Assembly (NCBI GenBank): GCA_037951165.1
Contig: JBBDHG010000470.1
Location: forward strand, 1-64,000
DNA: 64,000 bases
From: Lophius americanus
Lineage: Eukaryota > Chordata > Actinopteri > Lophiiformes > Lophiidae
Reading direction: 5' to 3'
Shown: piece after piece, positions 37,002-51,173 of the stretch
How positions within the stretch are numbered: the first letter of the stretch is position 1
Layout of the letters: each line of letters opens with the position of its first letter
Program-made: the position numbers and the translations under genes
Notes under the pieces: model-generated
Seen by the model: only the letters and a program-made list of their open reading frames with translations
Told to the model about the DNA's origin: nothing
Databases searched by the model: none

Positions 37002-37841
37002 GAATAAACAGGAATAACGGTTCATGCAGCAATTATAAATAAATAATAATAACTTGACATAGGTCATCACTGCTTTTCTCAGCAACAATATATACAGAAA
37101 ATAAAACAGGAATAACACAGGAATGAAAAAATAAATAATAATAAAACTATAGCACGGCGAATAATAGCTTCTTAGAATGAAGATAAAAAACAATTGGTCA
37201 CGGGATACACTCTGGGACCTGATCACCCCGGAGGGCCGCCTCAGGGGAGGGTGTCCTGTTGTGAATGGCCGAAACACCCTGTGAACCTGAGGTACACAGC
37301 TGATGATGTATCCTGAAATTTAGGACATTTAAGCCACTGAATCCAACCTGGATTGGGCGACTTAAAGCCAGATGAAAACTCAAATAGAAACTTTATAAAA
37401 CAAACAATCCGACGCGTTAATAGGACAAAAAACTGGTATCAGGTTAATGACACTCGAAGAAGTATCACCCACCCATTCTCCAAAATCTCTGAAAAAATAT
37501 TTAAAAATATTTAAAAAAAATAATAATCCTCACCTTCTTTTATCTCTCTCTCTCCTTCCTGTCCTACCCTCACTTCGGTGAAGGGAGTAGGGGTGGGCAG
37601 AGCGGCAGCCCGGTCCGGCGGGGGGGAGATTTAAGCCCCTCCAGACTTGCTCAGTTCCTAGCTCTGTTTTCCTCCAAAGTTCACTGTGTCTCTCTCTCTC
37701 TCTCTCTCTTTCTCTCTGCTCTCTCTCTCTCTCTCTCTCTCTCACCCTTTACCCCCCAAAACATCCAGTAGAGACATTTTCCAAAAGGTATTATAATCCA
37801 GAAAAAAATTAAAAATGACCAAGTAAACAGAAAAACGTCTG
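37002..37841 (+). repeat. Truncated unit T4
   Basis: Near-identical to T3. I see only a C-to-A change at 37776 (GAGACATTTT), and AAATTAAAAATG where T3 has a T at 35658. Confidence 0.96.
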
Positions 37842-39154
37842 AAAAGGCGAAGCCAAGCCCACAAATGCCGTTTTCGGCCATGACCTCATTAAAACGAGGT
37901 GAAACAACAAGAATTAGGTTCCAAAATCACAAAGAAACAGCATTTGGTCACATAATTATTGAAAACGGATGGTATTCCAGATAAATTACCACCGCAATTA
38001 AATTTTCTCGACGACACCATGAGTGAGGAACATAGTGCAACGAGTGACTATGGCAAGTTTGGAGGTGATCCTCAGACTGATGCCTGCCTCCTGTAGTTGT
38101 GCGGTGTATGGAACACAGGAAGCTCGCCCCCTGGTGGCCAGGGGACATACCTACGATGGGACTTACCTCATCACGGCTGGCCAACCAGAGTCTCTAGCTC
38201 CCCCTGGTGGACGGGAGTAACCTAACGGTGTCAACAACCGGTCTACGTGGAGGAGTGGTAAGTATGGGATTTTATCTACATAGACAATGTAGGGTTAGAT
38301 TTGTATTAAACCGGTTTTAAAGCTCGTTATAACACAGGAATAACAGTTCATGCAGCAATTATAAATAAATAATAATAACTTGACATAGGTCATCACTGCT
38401 TTTCTCAGCAACAATATATACAGAAAATAAAACAGGAATAACACAGGAATGAAAAAATAAATAATAATAAAACTATAGCACGGCGAATAATAGCTTCTTA
38501 GAATGAAGATAAAAAACAATTGGTCACGGGATACACTCTGGGACCTGATCACCCCGGAGGGCCGCCTCAGGGTAGGGTGTCCTGTTGTGAATGGCCGAAA
38601 CACCCTGTGAACCTGAGATACACAGCTGATGATGTATCCTGAAATTTAGGACATTTAAGCCACTGAATCCATCCTGGATTGGGCAACTTAAAGCCAGATA
38701 AAAACTCAAATAGAAACTTTATAAAACAAACAATCCGACGCGTTAATAGGACAAAAAACTAGTATCAGGTTAATGACACTCGAAGAAGTATCACCCACCC
38801 ATTCTCCCAAATCTCTGAAAAAATATTTTAAAATATTTTAAAAAACAATAATCCTCACCTTCTTTTTTCTCTCTCTCTCCTTCCTGTCCTTCCCTCACTT
38901 CGGTGAAAGGAGTAGGGGTGGGCAGAGCGGCAGACCGGTCCAGCGGGGGGAGATTTAAGCCCCTCCAAGCTTGCTCAGTTCCTAGCTCTGTTTTCCTCCA
39001 AAGTCACTGTGTCTCTCTCTCTCTCTCTCTCTCTCTCTGGCTCTCTCTCTCTCTCACCCTTTACCCCCCAAAACATCCGCCCAGTAGAGACCTTTTCAAA
39101 AAGGTATTATAATCCAGGAAAAAATTAAAAATGACCAAGGTAAACAGAAAAACG
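37842..39154 (+). repeat. Unit F27 (full)
   Basis: CTCF-like pair at 38122-38140 and 38195-38213. Same length as F26 with no difference I could find by eye. Confidence 0.97.
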
Positions 39155-39843
39155 GAATAAACAGGAATAACGGTTCATGCAGCAATTATAAATAAATAAT
39201 AATAACTTGACATAGGTCATCACTGCTTTTCTCAGCAACAATATATACAGAAAATAAAACAGGAATAACACAGGAATGAAAAAATAAATAATAATAAAAC
39301 TATAGCACGGCGAATAATAGCTTCTTAGAATGAAGATAAAAAACAATTGGTCACGGGATACACTCTGGGACCTGATCACCCCGGAGGGCCGCCTCAGGGG
39401 AGGGTGTCCTGTTGTGAATGGCCGAAACACCCTGTGAACCTGAGGTACACAGCTGATGATGTATCCTGAAATTTAGGACATTTAAGCCACTGAATCCAAA
39501 ACATACCTGGATTGGGCGACTTAAAGCCAGATAAAAACTCAAATAGAAACTTTATAAAACAAACAATCCGACGCGTTAATAGGACAAAAAACTGGTATCA
39601 GGTTAATGACACTCGAAGAAGTATCACCCACCCATTCTCCAAAATCTCTGAAAAAATATTTAAAAATATTTAAAAAAAATAATAATCCTCACCTTCTTTT
39701 TTCTCTCTCTCTCCTTCCTGTCCTTCCCTCACTTCGGTGAAAGGAGTAGGGGTGGGCAGAGCGGCAGCCCGGTCCGGCGGGGGGGAGATTTAAGCCCCTC
39801 CAAGCTTGCTCAGTTCCTAGCTCTGTTTTCCTCCAAAGTCACT

Positions 39844-39877
<34 letters not shown>

Positions 39878-39997
39878 CTCTCTCTCTCTCTCTCACCCTT
39901 TACCCCCCAAAACATCCGCCCAGTAGAGACCTTTTCAAAAAGGTATTATAATCCAGGAAAAAATTAAAAATGACCAAGGTAAACAGAAAAACGTCTG
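39155..39997 (+). repeat. Truncated unit T5 (6-bp-insertion type)
   Basis: Same class and length (843 bp) as T2, offset 6,440 bp; GG-class tract. Confidence 0.96.
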
Positions 39998-41288
39998 AAA
40001 AGGCGAAGCCACACCCACAAATGCCGTTTTCGGCCATGACCTCATTGAAACGAGGTGAAACAACAAGAATTGGGTTCCAAAATCACAAAGAAACAGCATT
40101 TGGTCACATATTTATTGAAAACGGATGATATTCCAGATAAATTACCACCGCAATTAAATTTTCTCGACGACACCATGAGTGAGGAACATAGTGCAACGAG
40201 TGACTATGGCAAGTTTGGAGGTGATCCTCAGACTGATGCCTGCCTCCTGTAGTTGTGCGGTGTATGGAACACAGGAAGCTCGCCCCCTGGTGGCCAGGGG
40301 ACATACCTACGATGGGACTTACCTTATCACGGCTGGCCAACCAGAGTCTCTAGCTCCCCCTGGTGGACGGGAGTAACCTAACGGTGTCAACAACCGGTCT
40401 ACGTGGAGGAGTGGTAAGTATGGGATTTTATCTACATAGACAATGTAGGGTTAGATTTGTATTAAACCGGTTTTAAAGCTCGTTATAACACAGGAATAAC
40501 AGTTCATGCAGCAATTATAAATAAATAATAATAACTTGACATAGGTCATCACTGCTTTTCTCAGCAACAATATATACAGAAAATAAAACAGGAATAACAC
40601 AGGAATGAAAAAATAAATAATAATAAAACTATAGCACGGCGAATAATAGCTTCTTAGAATGAAGATAAAAAACAATTGGTCACGGGATACACTCTGGGAC
40701 CTGATCACCCCGGAGGGCCGCCTCAGGGTAGGGTGTCCTGTTGTGAATGGCCGAAACACCCTGTGAACCTGAGATACACAGCTGATGATGTATCCTGAAA
40801 TTTAGGACATTTAAGCCACTGAATCCATCCTGGATTGGGCGACTTAAAGCCAGATAAAAACTCAAATAGAAACTTTATAAAACAAACAATCCGACGCGTT
40901 AATAGGACAAAAAACTAGTATCAGGTTAATGACACTCGAAGAAGTATCACCCACCCATTCTCCAAAATCTCTGAAAAAATATTTAAAAATATTTAAAAAA
41001 AATAATAATCCTCACCTTCTTTTATCTCTCTCTCTCCTTCCTGTCCTACCCTCACTTCGGTGAAGGGAGTAGGGGTGGGCAGAGCGGCAGCCCGGTCCGG
41101 CGGGGGGGAGATTTAAGCCCCTCCAGACTTGCTCAGTTCCTAGCTCTGTCTTCCTCCAAAGTTCACTGTGTCTCTCTCTCTCTATCTCTCTCTCACCCTT
41201 TACCCCCCAAAACATCCAGTAGATACCTTTTCAAAAAGGTATTATAATCCAGGAAAAAATTAAAAATGACCAAGTAAACAGAAAAACG
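39998..41288 (+). repeat. Unit F28 (full)
   Basis: CTCF-like pair at 40278-40296 and 40351-40369. Short single-A CT tract. A G-to-T change at 41224 (GTAGATACC) is shared only with F30 (45516). Confidence 0.97.
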
Positions 41289-41977
41289 GAATAAACAGGA
41301 ATAACGGTTCATGCAGCAATTATAAATAAATAATAATAACTTGACATAGGTCATCACTGCTTTTCTCAGCAACAATATATACAGAAAATAAAACAGGAAT
41401 AACACAGGAATGAAAAAATAAATAATAATAAAACTATAGCACGGCGAATAATAGCTTCTTAGAATGAAGATAAAAAACAATTGGTCACGGGATACACTCT
41501 GGGACCTGATCACCCCGGAGGGCCGCCTCAGGGGAGGGTGTCCTGTTGTGAATGGCCGAAACACCCTGTGAACCTGAGGTACACAGCTGATGATGTATCC
41601 TGAAATTTAGGACATTTAAGCCACTGAATCCAAAACATACCTGGATTGGGCGACTTAAAGCCAGATAAAAACTCAAATAGAAACTTTATAAAACAAACAA
41701 TCCGACGCGTTAATAGGACAAAAAACTGGTATCAGGTTAATGACACTCGAAGAAGTATCACCCACCCATTCTCCAAAATCTCTGAAAAAATATTTAAAAA
41801 TATTTAAAAAAAATAATAATCCTCACCTTCTTTTTTCTCTCTCTCTCCTTCCTGTCCTTCCCTCACTTCGGTGAAAGGAGTAGGGGTGGGCAGAGCGGCA
41901 GCCCGGTCCGGCGGGGGGGAGATTTAAGCCCCTCCAAGCTTGCTCAGTTCCTAGCTCTGTTTTCCTCCAAAGTCACT

Positions 41978-42011
<34 letters not shown>

Positions 42012-42131
42012 CTCTCTCTCTCTCTCTCACCCTTTACCCCCCAAAACATCCGCCCAGTAGAGACCTTTTCAAAAAGGTATTATAATCCAGGAAAAAATTA
42101 AAAATGACCAAGGTAAACAGAAAAACGTCTG
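41289..42131 (+). repeat. Truncated unit T6 (6-bp-insertion type)
   Basis: 843 bp, GG-class tract; same sequence class as T5, T7 and T8. Confidence 0.96.
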
Positions 42132-43446
42132 AAAAGGCGAAGCCACACCCACAAATGCCGTTTTCGGCCATGACCTCATTGAAACGAGGTGAAACAACAA
42201 GAATTGGGTTCCAAAATCACAAAGAAACAGCATTTGGTCACATATTTATTGAAAACGGATGATATTCCAGATAAATTACCACCGCAATTAAATTTTCTCG
42301 ACGACACCATGAGTGAGGAACATAGTGCAACGAGTGACTATGGCAAGTTTGGAGGTGATCCTCAGACTGATGCCTGCCTCCTGTAGTTGTGCGGTGTATG
42401 GAACACAGGAAGCTCGCCCCCTGGTGGCCAGGGGACATACCTACGATGGGACTTACCTTATCACGGCTGGCCAACCAGAGTCTCTAGCTCCCCCTGGTGG
42501 ACGGGAGTAACCTAACGGTGTCAACAACCGGTCTACGTGGAGGAGTGGTAAGTATGGGATTTTATCTACATAGACAATGTAGGGTTAGATTTGTATTAAA
42601 CCGGTTTTAAAGCTCGTTATAACACAGGAATAACAGTTCATGCAGCAATTATAAATAAATAATAATAACTTGACATAGGTCATCACTGCTTTTCTCAGCA
42701 ACAATATATACAGAAAATAAAACAGGAATAACACAGGAATGAAAAAATAAATAATAATAAAACTATAGCACGGCGAATAATAGCTTCTTAGAATGAAGAT
42801 AAAAAACAATTGGTCACGGGATACACTCTGGGACCTGATCACCCCGGAGGGCCGCCTCAGGGTAGGGTGTCCTGTTGTGAATGGCCGAAACACCCTGTGA
42901 ACCTGAGATACACAGCTGATGATGTATCCTGAAATTTAGGACATTTAAGCCACTGAATCCATCCTGGATTGGGCGACTTAAAGCCAGATAAAAACTCAAA
43001 TAGAAACTTTATAAAACAAACAATCCGACGCGTTAATAGGACAAAAAACTAGTATCAGGTTAATGACACTCGAAGAAGTATCACCCACCCATTCTCCAAA
43101 ATCTCTGAAAAAATATTTAAAAATATTTAAAAAAAATAATAATCCTCACCTTCTTTTATCTCTCTCTCTCCTTCCTGTCCTACCCTCACTTCGGTGAAGG
43201 GAGTAGGGGTGGGCAGAGCGGCAGCCCGGTCCGGCGGGGGGGAGATTTAAGCCCCTCCAAGCTTGCTCAGTTCCTAGCTCTGTTTTCCTCCAAAGTCACT
43301 GTGTCTCTCTCTCTCTCTCTCTCTCTCTCTGGCTCTCTCTCTCTCTCACCCTTTACCCCCCAAAACATCCGCCCAGTAGAGACCTTTTCAAAAAGGTATT
43401 ATAATCCAGGAAAAAATTAAAAATGACCAAGGTAAACAGAAAAACG
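42132..43446 (+). repeat. Unit F29 (full, recombinant near its 3' end)
   Basis: CTCF-like pair at 42412-42430 and 42485-42503. Up to about 43,200 it follows F28/F30/F31 (CTTTTATCTC, CTACCC, GAAGGG). From 43,258 it has CCAAGCTTGC, a GG-class CT tract and CCGCCCAG. The switch falls in the GGCGGGGGGG to CCCCTCC segment. Confidence 0.97.
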
Positions 43447-44135
43447 GAATAAACAGGAATAACGGTTCATGCAGCAATTATAAATAAATAATAATAACTT
43501 GACATAGGTCATCACTGCTTTTCTCAGCAACAATATATACAGAAAATAAAACAGGAATAACACAGGAATGAAAAAATAAATAATAATAAAACTATAGCAC
43601 GGCGAATAATAGCTTCTTAGAATGAAGATAAAAAACAATTGGTCACGGGATACACTCTGGGACCTGATCACCCCGGAGGGCCGCCTCAGGGGAGGGTGTC
43701 CTGTTGTGAATGGCCGAAACACCCTGTGAACCTGAGGTACACAGCTGATGATGTATCCTGAAATTTAGGACATTTAAGCCACTGAATCCAAAACATACCT
43801 GGATTGGGCGACTTAAAGCCAGATAAAAACTCAAATAGAAACTTTATAAAACAAACAATCCGACGCGTTAATAGGACAAAAAACTGGTATCAGGTTAATG
43901 ACACTCGAAGAAGTATCACCCACCCATTCTCCAAAATCTCTGAAAAAATATTTAAAAATATTTAAAAAAAATAATAATCCTCACCTTCTTTTTTCTCTCT
44001 CTCTCCTTCCTGTCCTTCCCTCACTTCGGTGAAAGGAGTAGGGGTGGGCAGAGCGGCAGCCCGGTCCGGCGGGGGGGAGATTTAAGCCCCTCCAAGCTTG
44101 CTCAGTTCCTAGCTCTGTTTTCCTCCAAAGTCACT

Positions 44136-44169
<34 letters not shown>

Positions 44170-44289
44170 CTCTCTCTCTCTCTCTCACCCTTTACCCCCC
44201 AAAACATCCGCCCAGTAGAGACCTTTTCAAAAAGGTATTATAATCCAGGAAAAAATTAAAAATGACCAAGGTAAACAGAAAAACGTCTG
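43447..44289 (+). repeat. Truncated unit T7 (6-bp-insertion type)
   Basis: 843 bp, same class as T6; follows the F29 recombinant. Confidence 0.96.
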
Positions 44290-45580
44290 AAAAGGCGAAG
44301 CCACACCCACAAATGCCGTTTTCGGCCATGACCTCATTGAAACGAGGTGAAACAACAAGAATTGGGTTCCAAAATCACAAAGAAACAGCATTTGGTCACA
44401 TATTTATTGAAAACGGATGATATTCCAGATAAATTACCACCGCAATTAAATTTTCTCGACGACACCATGAGTGAGGAACATAGTGCAACGAGTGACTATG
44501 GCAAGTTTGGAGGTGATCCTCAGACTGATGCCTGCCTCCTGTAGTTGTGCGGTGTATGGAACACAGGAAGCTCGCCCCCTGGTGGCCAGGGGACATACCT
44601 ACGATGGGACTTACCTTATCACGGCTGGCCAACCAGAGTCTCTAGCTCCCCCTGGTGGACGGGAGTAACCTAACGGTGTCAACAACCGGTCTACGTGGAG
44701 GAGTGGTAAGTATGGGATTTTATCTACATAGACAATGTAGGGTTAGATTTGTATTAAACCGGTTTTAAAGCTCGTTATAACACAGGAATAACAGTTCATG
44801 CAGCAATTATAAATAAATAATAATAACTTGACATAGGTCATCACTGCTTTTCTCAGCAACAATATATACAGAAAATAAAACAGGAATAACACAGGAATGA
44901 AAAAATAAATAATAATAAAACTATAGCACGGCGAATAATAGCTTCTTAGAATGAAGATAAAAAACAATTGGTCACGGGATACACTCTGGGACCTGATCAC
45001 CCCGGAGGGCCGCCTCAGGGTAGGGTGTCCTGTTGTGAATGGCCGAAACACCCTGTGAACCTGAGATACACAGCTGATGATGTATCCTGAAATTTAGGAC
45101 ATTTAAGCCACTGAATCCATCCTGGATTGGGCGACTTAAAGCCAGATAAAAACTCAAATAGAAACTTTATAAAACAAACAATCCGACGCGTTAATAGGAC
45201 AAAAAACTAGTATCAGGTTAATGACACTCGAAGAAGTATCACCCACCCATTCTCCAAAATCTCTGAAAAAATATTTAAAAATATTTAAAAAAAATAATAA
45301 TCCTCACCTTCTTTTATCTCTCTCTCTCCTTCCTGTCCTACCCTCACTTCGGTGAAGGGAGTAGGGGTGGGCAGAGCGGCAGCCCGGTCCGGCGGGGGGG
45401 AGATTTAAGCCCCTCCAGACTTGCTCAGTTCCTAGCTCTGTCTTCCTCCAAAGTTCACTGTGTCTCTCTCTCTCTATCTCTCTCTCACCCTTTACCCCCC
45501 AAAACATCCAGTAGATACCTTTTCAAAAAGGTATTATAATCCAGGAAAAAATTAAAAATGACCAAGTAAACAGAAAAACG
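44290..45580 (+). repeat. Unit F30 (full)
   Basis: CTCF-like pair at 44570-44588 and 44643-44661. Copy of F28 at an offset of 4,292 bp, including the private GTAGATACC change at 45516. Confidence 0.97.
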
Positions 45581-46269
45581 GAATAAACAGGAATAACGGT
45601 TCATGCAGCAATTATAAATAAATAATAATAACTTGACATAGGTCATCACTGCTTTTCTCAGCAACAATATATACAGAAAATAAAACAGGAATAACACAGG
45701 AATGAAAAAATAAATAATAATAAAACTATAGCACGGCGAATAATAGCTTCTTAGAATGAAGATAAAAAACAATTGGTCACGGGATACACTCTGGGACCTG
45801 ATCACCCCGGAGGGCCGCCTCAGGGGAGGGTGTCCTGTTGTGAATGGCCGAAACACCCTGTGAACCTGAGGTACACAGCTGATGATGTATCCTGAAATTT
45901 AGGACATTTAAGCCACTGAATCCAAAACATACCTGGATTGGGCGACTTAAAGCCAGATAAAAACTCAAATAGAAACTTTATAAAACAAACAATCCGACGC
46001 GTTAATAGGACAAAAAACTGGTATCAGGTTAATGACACTCGAAGAAGTATCACCCACCCATTCTCCAAAATCTCTGAAAAAATATTTAAAAATATTTAAA
46101 AAAAATAATAATCCTCACCTTCTTTTTTCTCTCTCTCTCCTTCCTGTCCTTCCCTCACTTCGGTGAAAGGAGTAGGGGTGGGCAGAGCGGCAGCCCGGTC
46201 CGGCGGGGGGGAGATTTAAGCCCCTCCAAGCTTGCTCAGTTCCTAGCTCTGTTTTCCTCCAAAGTCACT

Positions 46270-46303
<34 letters not shown>

Positions 46304-46423
46304 CTCTCTCTCTCTCTCTCACCCTTTACCCCCCAAAACATCCGCCCAGTAGAGACCTTTTCAAAAAGGTATTATAATCCAGGAAAAAATTAAAAATGAC
46401 CAAGGTAAACAGAAAAACGTCTG
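45581..46423 (+). repeat. Truncated unit T8 (6-bp-insertion type)
   Basis: 843 bp; copy of T6 at an offset of 4,292 bp. Confidence 0.96.
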
Positions 46424-47718
46424 AAAAGGCGAAGCCACACCCACAAATGCCGTTTTCGGCCATGACCTCATTGAAACGAGGTGAAACAACAAGAATTGGG
46501 TTCCAAAATCACAAAGAAACAGCATTTGGTCACATATTTATTGAAAACGGATGATATTCCAGATAAATTACCACCGCAATTAAATTTTCTCGACGACACC
46601 ATGAGTGAGGAACATAGTGCAACGAGTGACTATGGCAAGTTTGGAGGTGATCCTCAGACTGATGCCTGCCTCCTGTAGTTGTGCGGTGTATGGAACACAG
46701 GAAGCTCGCCCCCTGGTGGCCAGGGGACATACCTACGATGGGACTTACCTTATCACGGCTGGCCAACCAGAGTCTCTAGCTCCCCCTGGTGGACGGGAGT
46801 AACCTAACGGTGTCAACAACCGGTCTACGTGGAGGAGTGGTAAGTATGGGATTTTATCTACATAGACAATGTAGGGTTAGATTTGTATTAAACCGGTTTT
46901 AAAGCTCGTTATAACACAGGAATAACAGTTCATGCAGCAATTATAAATAAATAATAATAACTTGACATAGGTCATCACTGCTTTTCTCAGCAACAATATA
47001 TACAGAAAATAAAACAGGAATAACACAGGAATGAAAAAATAAATAATAATAAAACTATAGCACGGCGAATAATAGCTTCTTAGAATGAAGATAAAAAACA
47101 ATTGGTCACGGGATACACTCTGGGACCTGATCACCCCGGAGGGCCGCCTCAGGGTAGGGTGTCCTGTTGTGAATGGCCGAAACACCCTGTGAACCTGAGA
47201 TACACAGCTGATGATGTATCCTGAAATTTAGGACATTTAAGCCACTGAATCCATCCTGGATTGGGCGACTTAAAGCCAGATAAAAACTCAAATAGAAACT
47301 TTATAAAACAAACAATCCGACGCGTTAATAGGACAAAAAACTAGTATCAGGTTAATGACACTCGAAGAAGTATCACCCACCCATTCTCCAAAATCTCTGA
47401 AAAAATATTTAAAAATATTTAAAAAAAATAATAATCCTCACCTTCTTTTATCTCTCTCTCTCCTTCCTGTCCTACCCTCACTTCGGTGAAGGGAGTAGGG
47501 GTGGGCAGAGCGGCAGCCCGGTCCGGCGGGGGGGAGATTTAAGCCCCTCCAGACTTGCTCAGTTCCTAGCTCTGTCTTCCTCCAAAGTTCACTGTGTCTC
47601 TCTCTCTCTATCTCTCTCTCACCCTTTACCCCCCAAAACATCCAGTAGAGACCTTTTCCAAAAGGTATTATAATCCAGAAAAAAATTAAAAATGACCAAG
47701 TAAACAGAAAAACGTCTG
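46424..47718 (+). repeat. Unit F31 (full)
   Basis: CTCF-like pair at 46704-46722 and 46777-46795. The end has the CCTTTTCCAAAAGG inverted-repeat variant and joins F32 directly, so here the full/truncated alternation is broken by a full-full pair. Confidence 0.97.
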
Positions 47719-49032
47719 AAAAGGCGAAGCCAAGCCCACAAATGCCGTTTTCGGCCATGACCTCATTAAAACGAGGTGAAACAACAAGAATTAGGTTCCA
47801 AAATCACAAAGAAACAGCATTTGGTCACATAATTATTGAAAACGGATGGTATTCCAGATAAATTACCACCGCAATTAAATTTTCTCGACGACACCATGAG
47901 TGAGGAACATAGTGCAAGGAGTGACTATGGCAAGTTTGGAGGTGATCCTCAGACTGATGCCTGCCTCCTGTAGTTGTGCGGTGTATGGAACACAGGAAGC
48001 TCGCCCCCTGGTGGCCAGGGGACATACCTACGATGGGACTTACCTCATCACGGCTGGCCAACCAGAGTCTCTAGCTCCCCCTGGTGGACGGGAGTAACCT
48101 AACGGTGTCAACAACCGGTCTACGTGGAGGAGTGGTAAGTATGGGATTTTATCTACATAGACAATGTAGGGTTAGATTTGTATTAAACCGGTTTTAAAGC
48201 TCGTTATAACACAGGAATAACAGTTCATGCAGCAATTATAAATAAATAATAATAACTTGACATAGGTCATCACTGCTTTTCTCAGCAACAATATATACAG
48301 AAAATAAAACAGGAATAACACAGGAATGAAAAAATAAATAATAATAAAACTATAGCACGGCGAATAATAGCTTCTTAGAATGAAGATAAAAAACAATTGG
48401 TCACGGGATACACTCTGGGACCTGATCACCCCGGAGGGCCGCCTCAGGGTAGGGTGTCCTGTTGTGAATGGCCGAAACACCCTGTGAACCTGAGATACAC
48501 AGCTGATGATGTATCCTGAAATTTAGGACATTTAAGCCACTGAATCCATCCTGGATTGGGCAACTTAAAGCCAGATAAAAACTCAAATAGAAACTTTATA
48601 AAACAAACAATCCGACGCGTTAATAGGACAAAAAACTAGTATCAGGTTAATGACACTCGAAGAAGTATCACCCACCCATTCTCCCAAATCTCTGAAAAAA
48701 TATTTTAAAATATTTTAAAAAACAATAATCCTCACCTTCTTTTTTCTCTCTCTCTCCTTCCTGTCCTTCCCTCACTTCGGTGAAAGGAGTAGGGGTGGGC
48801 AGAGCGGCAGCCCGGTCCGGCGGGGGGAGATTTAAGCCCCTCCAAGCTTGCTCAGTTCCTAGCTCTGTTTTTCCTCCAAAGTCACTGTGTCTCTCTCTCT
48901 CTCTCTCTCTCTCTCTGGCTCTCTCTCTCTCTCACCCTTTACCCCCCAAAACATCCGCCCAGTAGAGACCTTTTCAAAAAGGTATTATAATCCAGGAAAA
49001 AATTAAAAATGACCAAGGTAAACAGAAAAACG
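47719..49032 (+). repeat. Unit F32 (full)
   Basis: CTCF-like pair at 47999-48017 and 48072-48090. CCAAGCCC 5' half, but GCAAGGAG rather than the GCAACGAG of its neighbours. Private extra T before the tract (CTGTTTTTCC). Confidence 0.97.
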
Positions 49033-49870
49033 GAATAAACAGGAATAACGGTTCATGCAGCAATTATAAATAAATAATAATAACTTGACATAGGTCATCA
49101 CTGCTTTTCTCAGCAACAATATATACAGAAAATAAAACAGGAATAACACAGGAATGAAAAAATAAATAATAATAAAACTATAGCACGGCGAATAATAGCT
49201 TCTTAGAATGAAGATAAAAAACAATTGGTCACGGGATACACTCTGGGACCTGATCACCCCGGAGGGCCGCCTCAGGGGAGGGTGTCCTGTTGTGAATGGC
49301 CGAAACACCCTGTGAACCTGAGGTACACAGCTGATGATGTATCCTGAAATTTAGGACATTTAAGCCACTGAATCCAACCTGGATTGGGCGACTTAAAGCC
49401 AGATAAAAACTCAAATAGAAACTTTATAAAACAAACAATCCGACGCGTTAATAGGACAAAAAACTGGTATCAGGTTAATGACACTCGAAGAAGTATCACC
49501 CACCCATTCTCCAAAATCTCTGAAAAAATATTTAAAAATATTTAAAAAAAATAATAATCCTCACCTTCTTTTATCTCTCTCTCTCCTTCCTGTCCTACCC
49601 TCACTTCGGTGAAGGGAGTAGGGGTGGGCAGAGCGGCAGCCCGGTCCGGCGGGGTGGAGATTTAAGCCCCTCCAGACTTGCTCAGTTCCTAGCTCTGTCT
49701 TCCTCCAAAGTTCACTGTGTCTCTCTCTCTCTCTCTCTTTCTCTCTGCTCTCTCTCTCTCTCTCTCTCTCTCACCCTTTACCCCCCAAAACATCCAGTAG
49801 AGACCTTTTCCAAAAGGTATTATAATCCAGAAAAAAATTAAAAATGACCAAGTAAACAGAAAAACGTCTG
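49033..49870 (+). repeat. Truncated unit T9
   Basis: 838 bp, no 6-bp insertion, TTTC...TGCTC tract. Private GGCGGGGTGGAG near 49655. Confidence 0.96.
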
Positions 49871-51173
49871 AAAAGGCGAAGCCAAGCCCACAAATGCCGT
49901 TTTCGGCCATGACCTCATTGAAACGAGGTGAAACAACAAGAATTAGGTTCCAAAATCACAAAGAAACAGCATTTGGTCACATAATTATTGAAAACGGATG
50001 GTATTCCAGATAAATTACCACCGCAATTAAATTTTCTCGACGACACCATGAGTGAGGAACATAGTGCAACGAGTGACTATGGCAAGTTTGGAGGTGATCC
50101 TCAGACTGATGCCTGCCTCCTGTAGTTGTGCGGTGTATGGAACACAGGAAGCTCGCCCCCTGGTGGCCAGGGGTCATACCTACGATGGGACTTACCTCAT
50201 CACGGCTGGCCAACCAGAGTCTCTAGCTCCCCCTGGTGGACGGGAGTAACCTAACGGTGTCAACAACCGGTCTACGTGGAGGAGTGGTAAGTATGGGATT
50301 TTATCTACATAGACAATGTAGGTTTAGATTTGTATTAAACCGGTTTTAAAGCTCGTTATAACACAGGAATAACAGTTCATGCAGCAATTATAAATAAATA
50401 ATAATAACTTGACATAGGTCATCACTGCTTTTCTCAGCAACAATATATACAGAAAATAAAACAGGAATAACACAGGAATGAAAAAATAAATAATAATAAA
50501 ACTATAGCACGGCGAATAATAGCTTCTTAGAATGAAGATAAAAAACAATTGGTCACGGGATACACTCTGGGACCTGATCACCCCGGAGGGCCGCCTCAGG
50601 GTAGGGTGTCCTGTTGTGAATGGCCGAAACACCCTGTGAACCTGAGATACACAGCTGATGATGTATCCTGAAATTTAGGACATTTAAGCCACTGAATCCA
50701 TCCTGGATTGGGCGACTTAAAGCCAGATAAAAACTCAAATAGAAACTTTATAAAACAAACAATCCGACGCGTTAATAGGACAAAAAACTAGTATCAGGTT
50801 AATGACACTCGAAGAAGTATCACCCACCCATTCTCCCAAATCTCTGAAAAAATATTTTAAAATATTTTAAAAAACAATAATCCTCACCTTCTTTTTTCTC
50901 TCTCTCTCCTTCCTGTCCTTCCCTCACTTCGGTGAAAGGAGTAGGGGTGGGCAGAGCGGCAGCCCGGTCCGGCGGGGGGAGATTTAAGCCCCTCCAAGCT
51001 TGCTCAGTTCCTAGCTCTGTTTTCCTCCAAAGTCACTTTGTCTCTCTCTCTCTCTCTGGCTCTCTCTCTCTCTCACCCTTTACCCCCCAAAACATCCGCC
51101 CTGTAGAGACCTTTTCAAAAAGGTATTATAATCCAGGAAAAAATTAAAAATGACCAAGGTAAACAGAAAAACG
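49871..51173 (+). repeat. Unit F33 (full)
   Basis: CTCF-like pair at 50151-50169 and 50224-50242. Private GGGGTCATACC, GTAGGTTTAG, CACTTTGTC and CGCCCTGTAG. Short GG-class tract. Confidence 0.97.
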
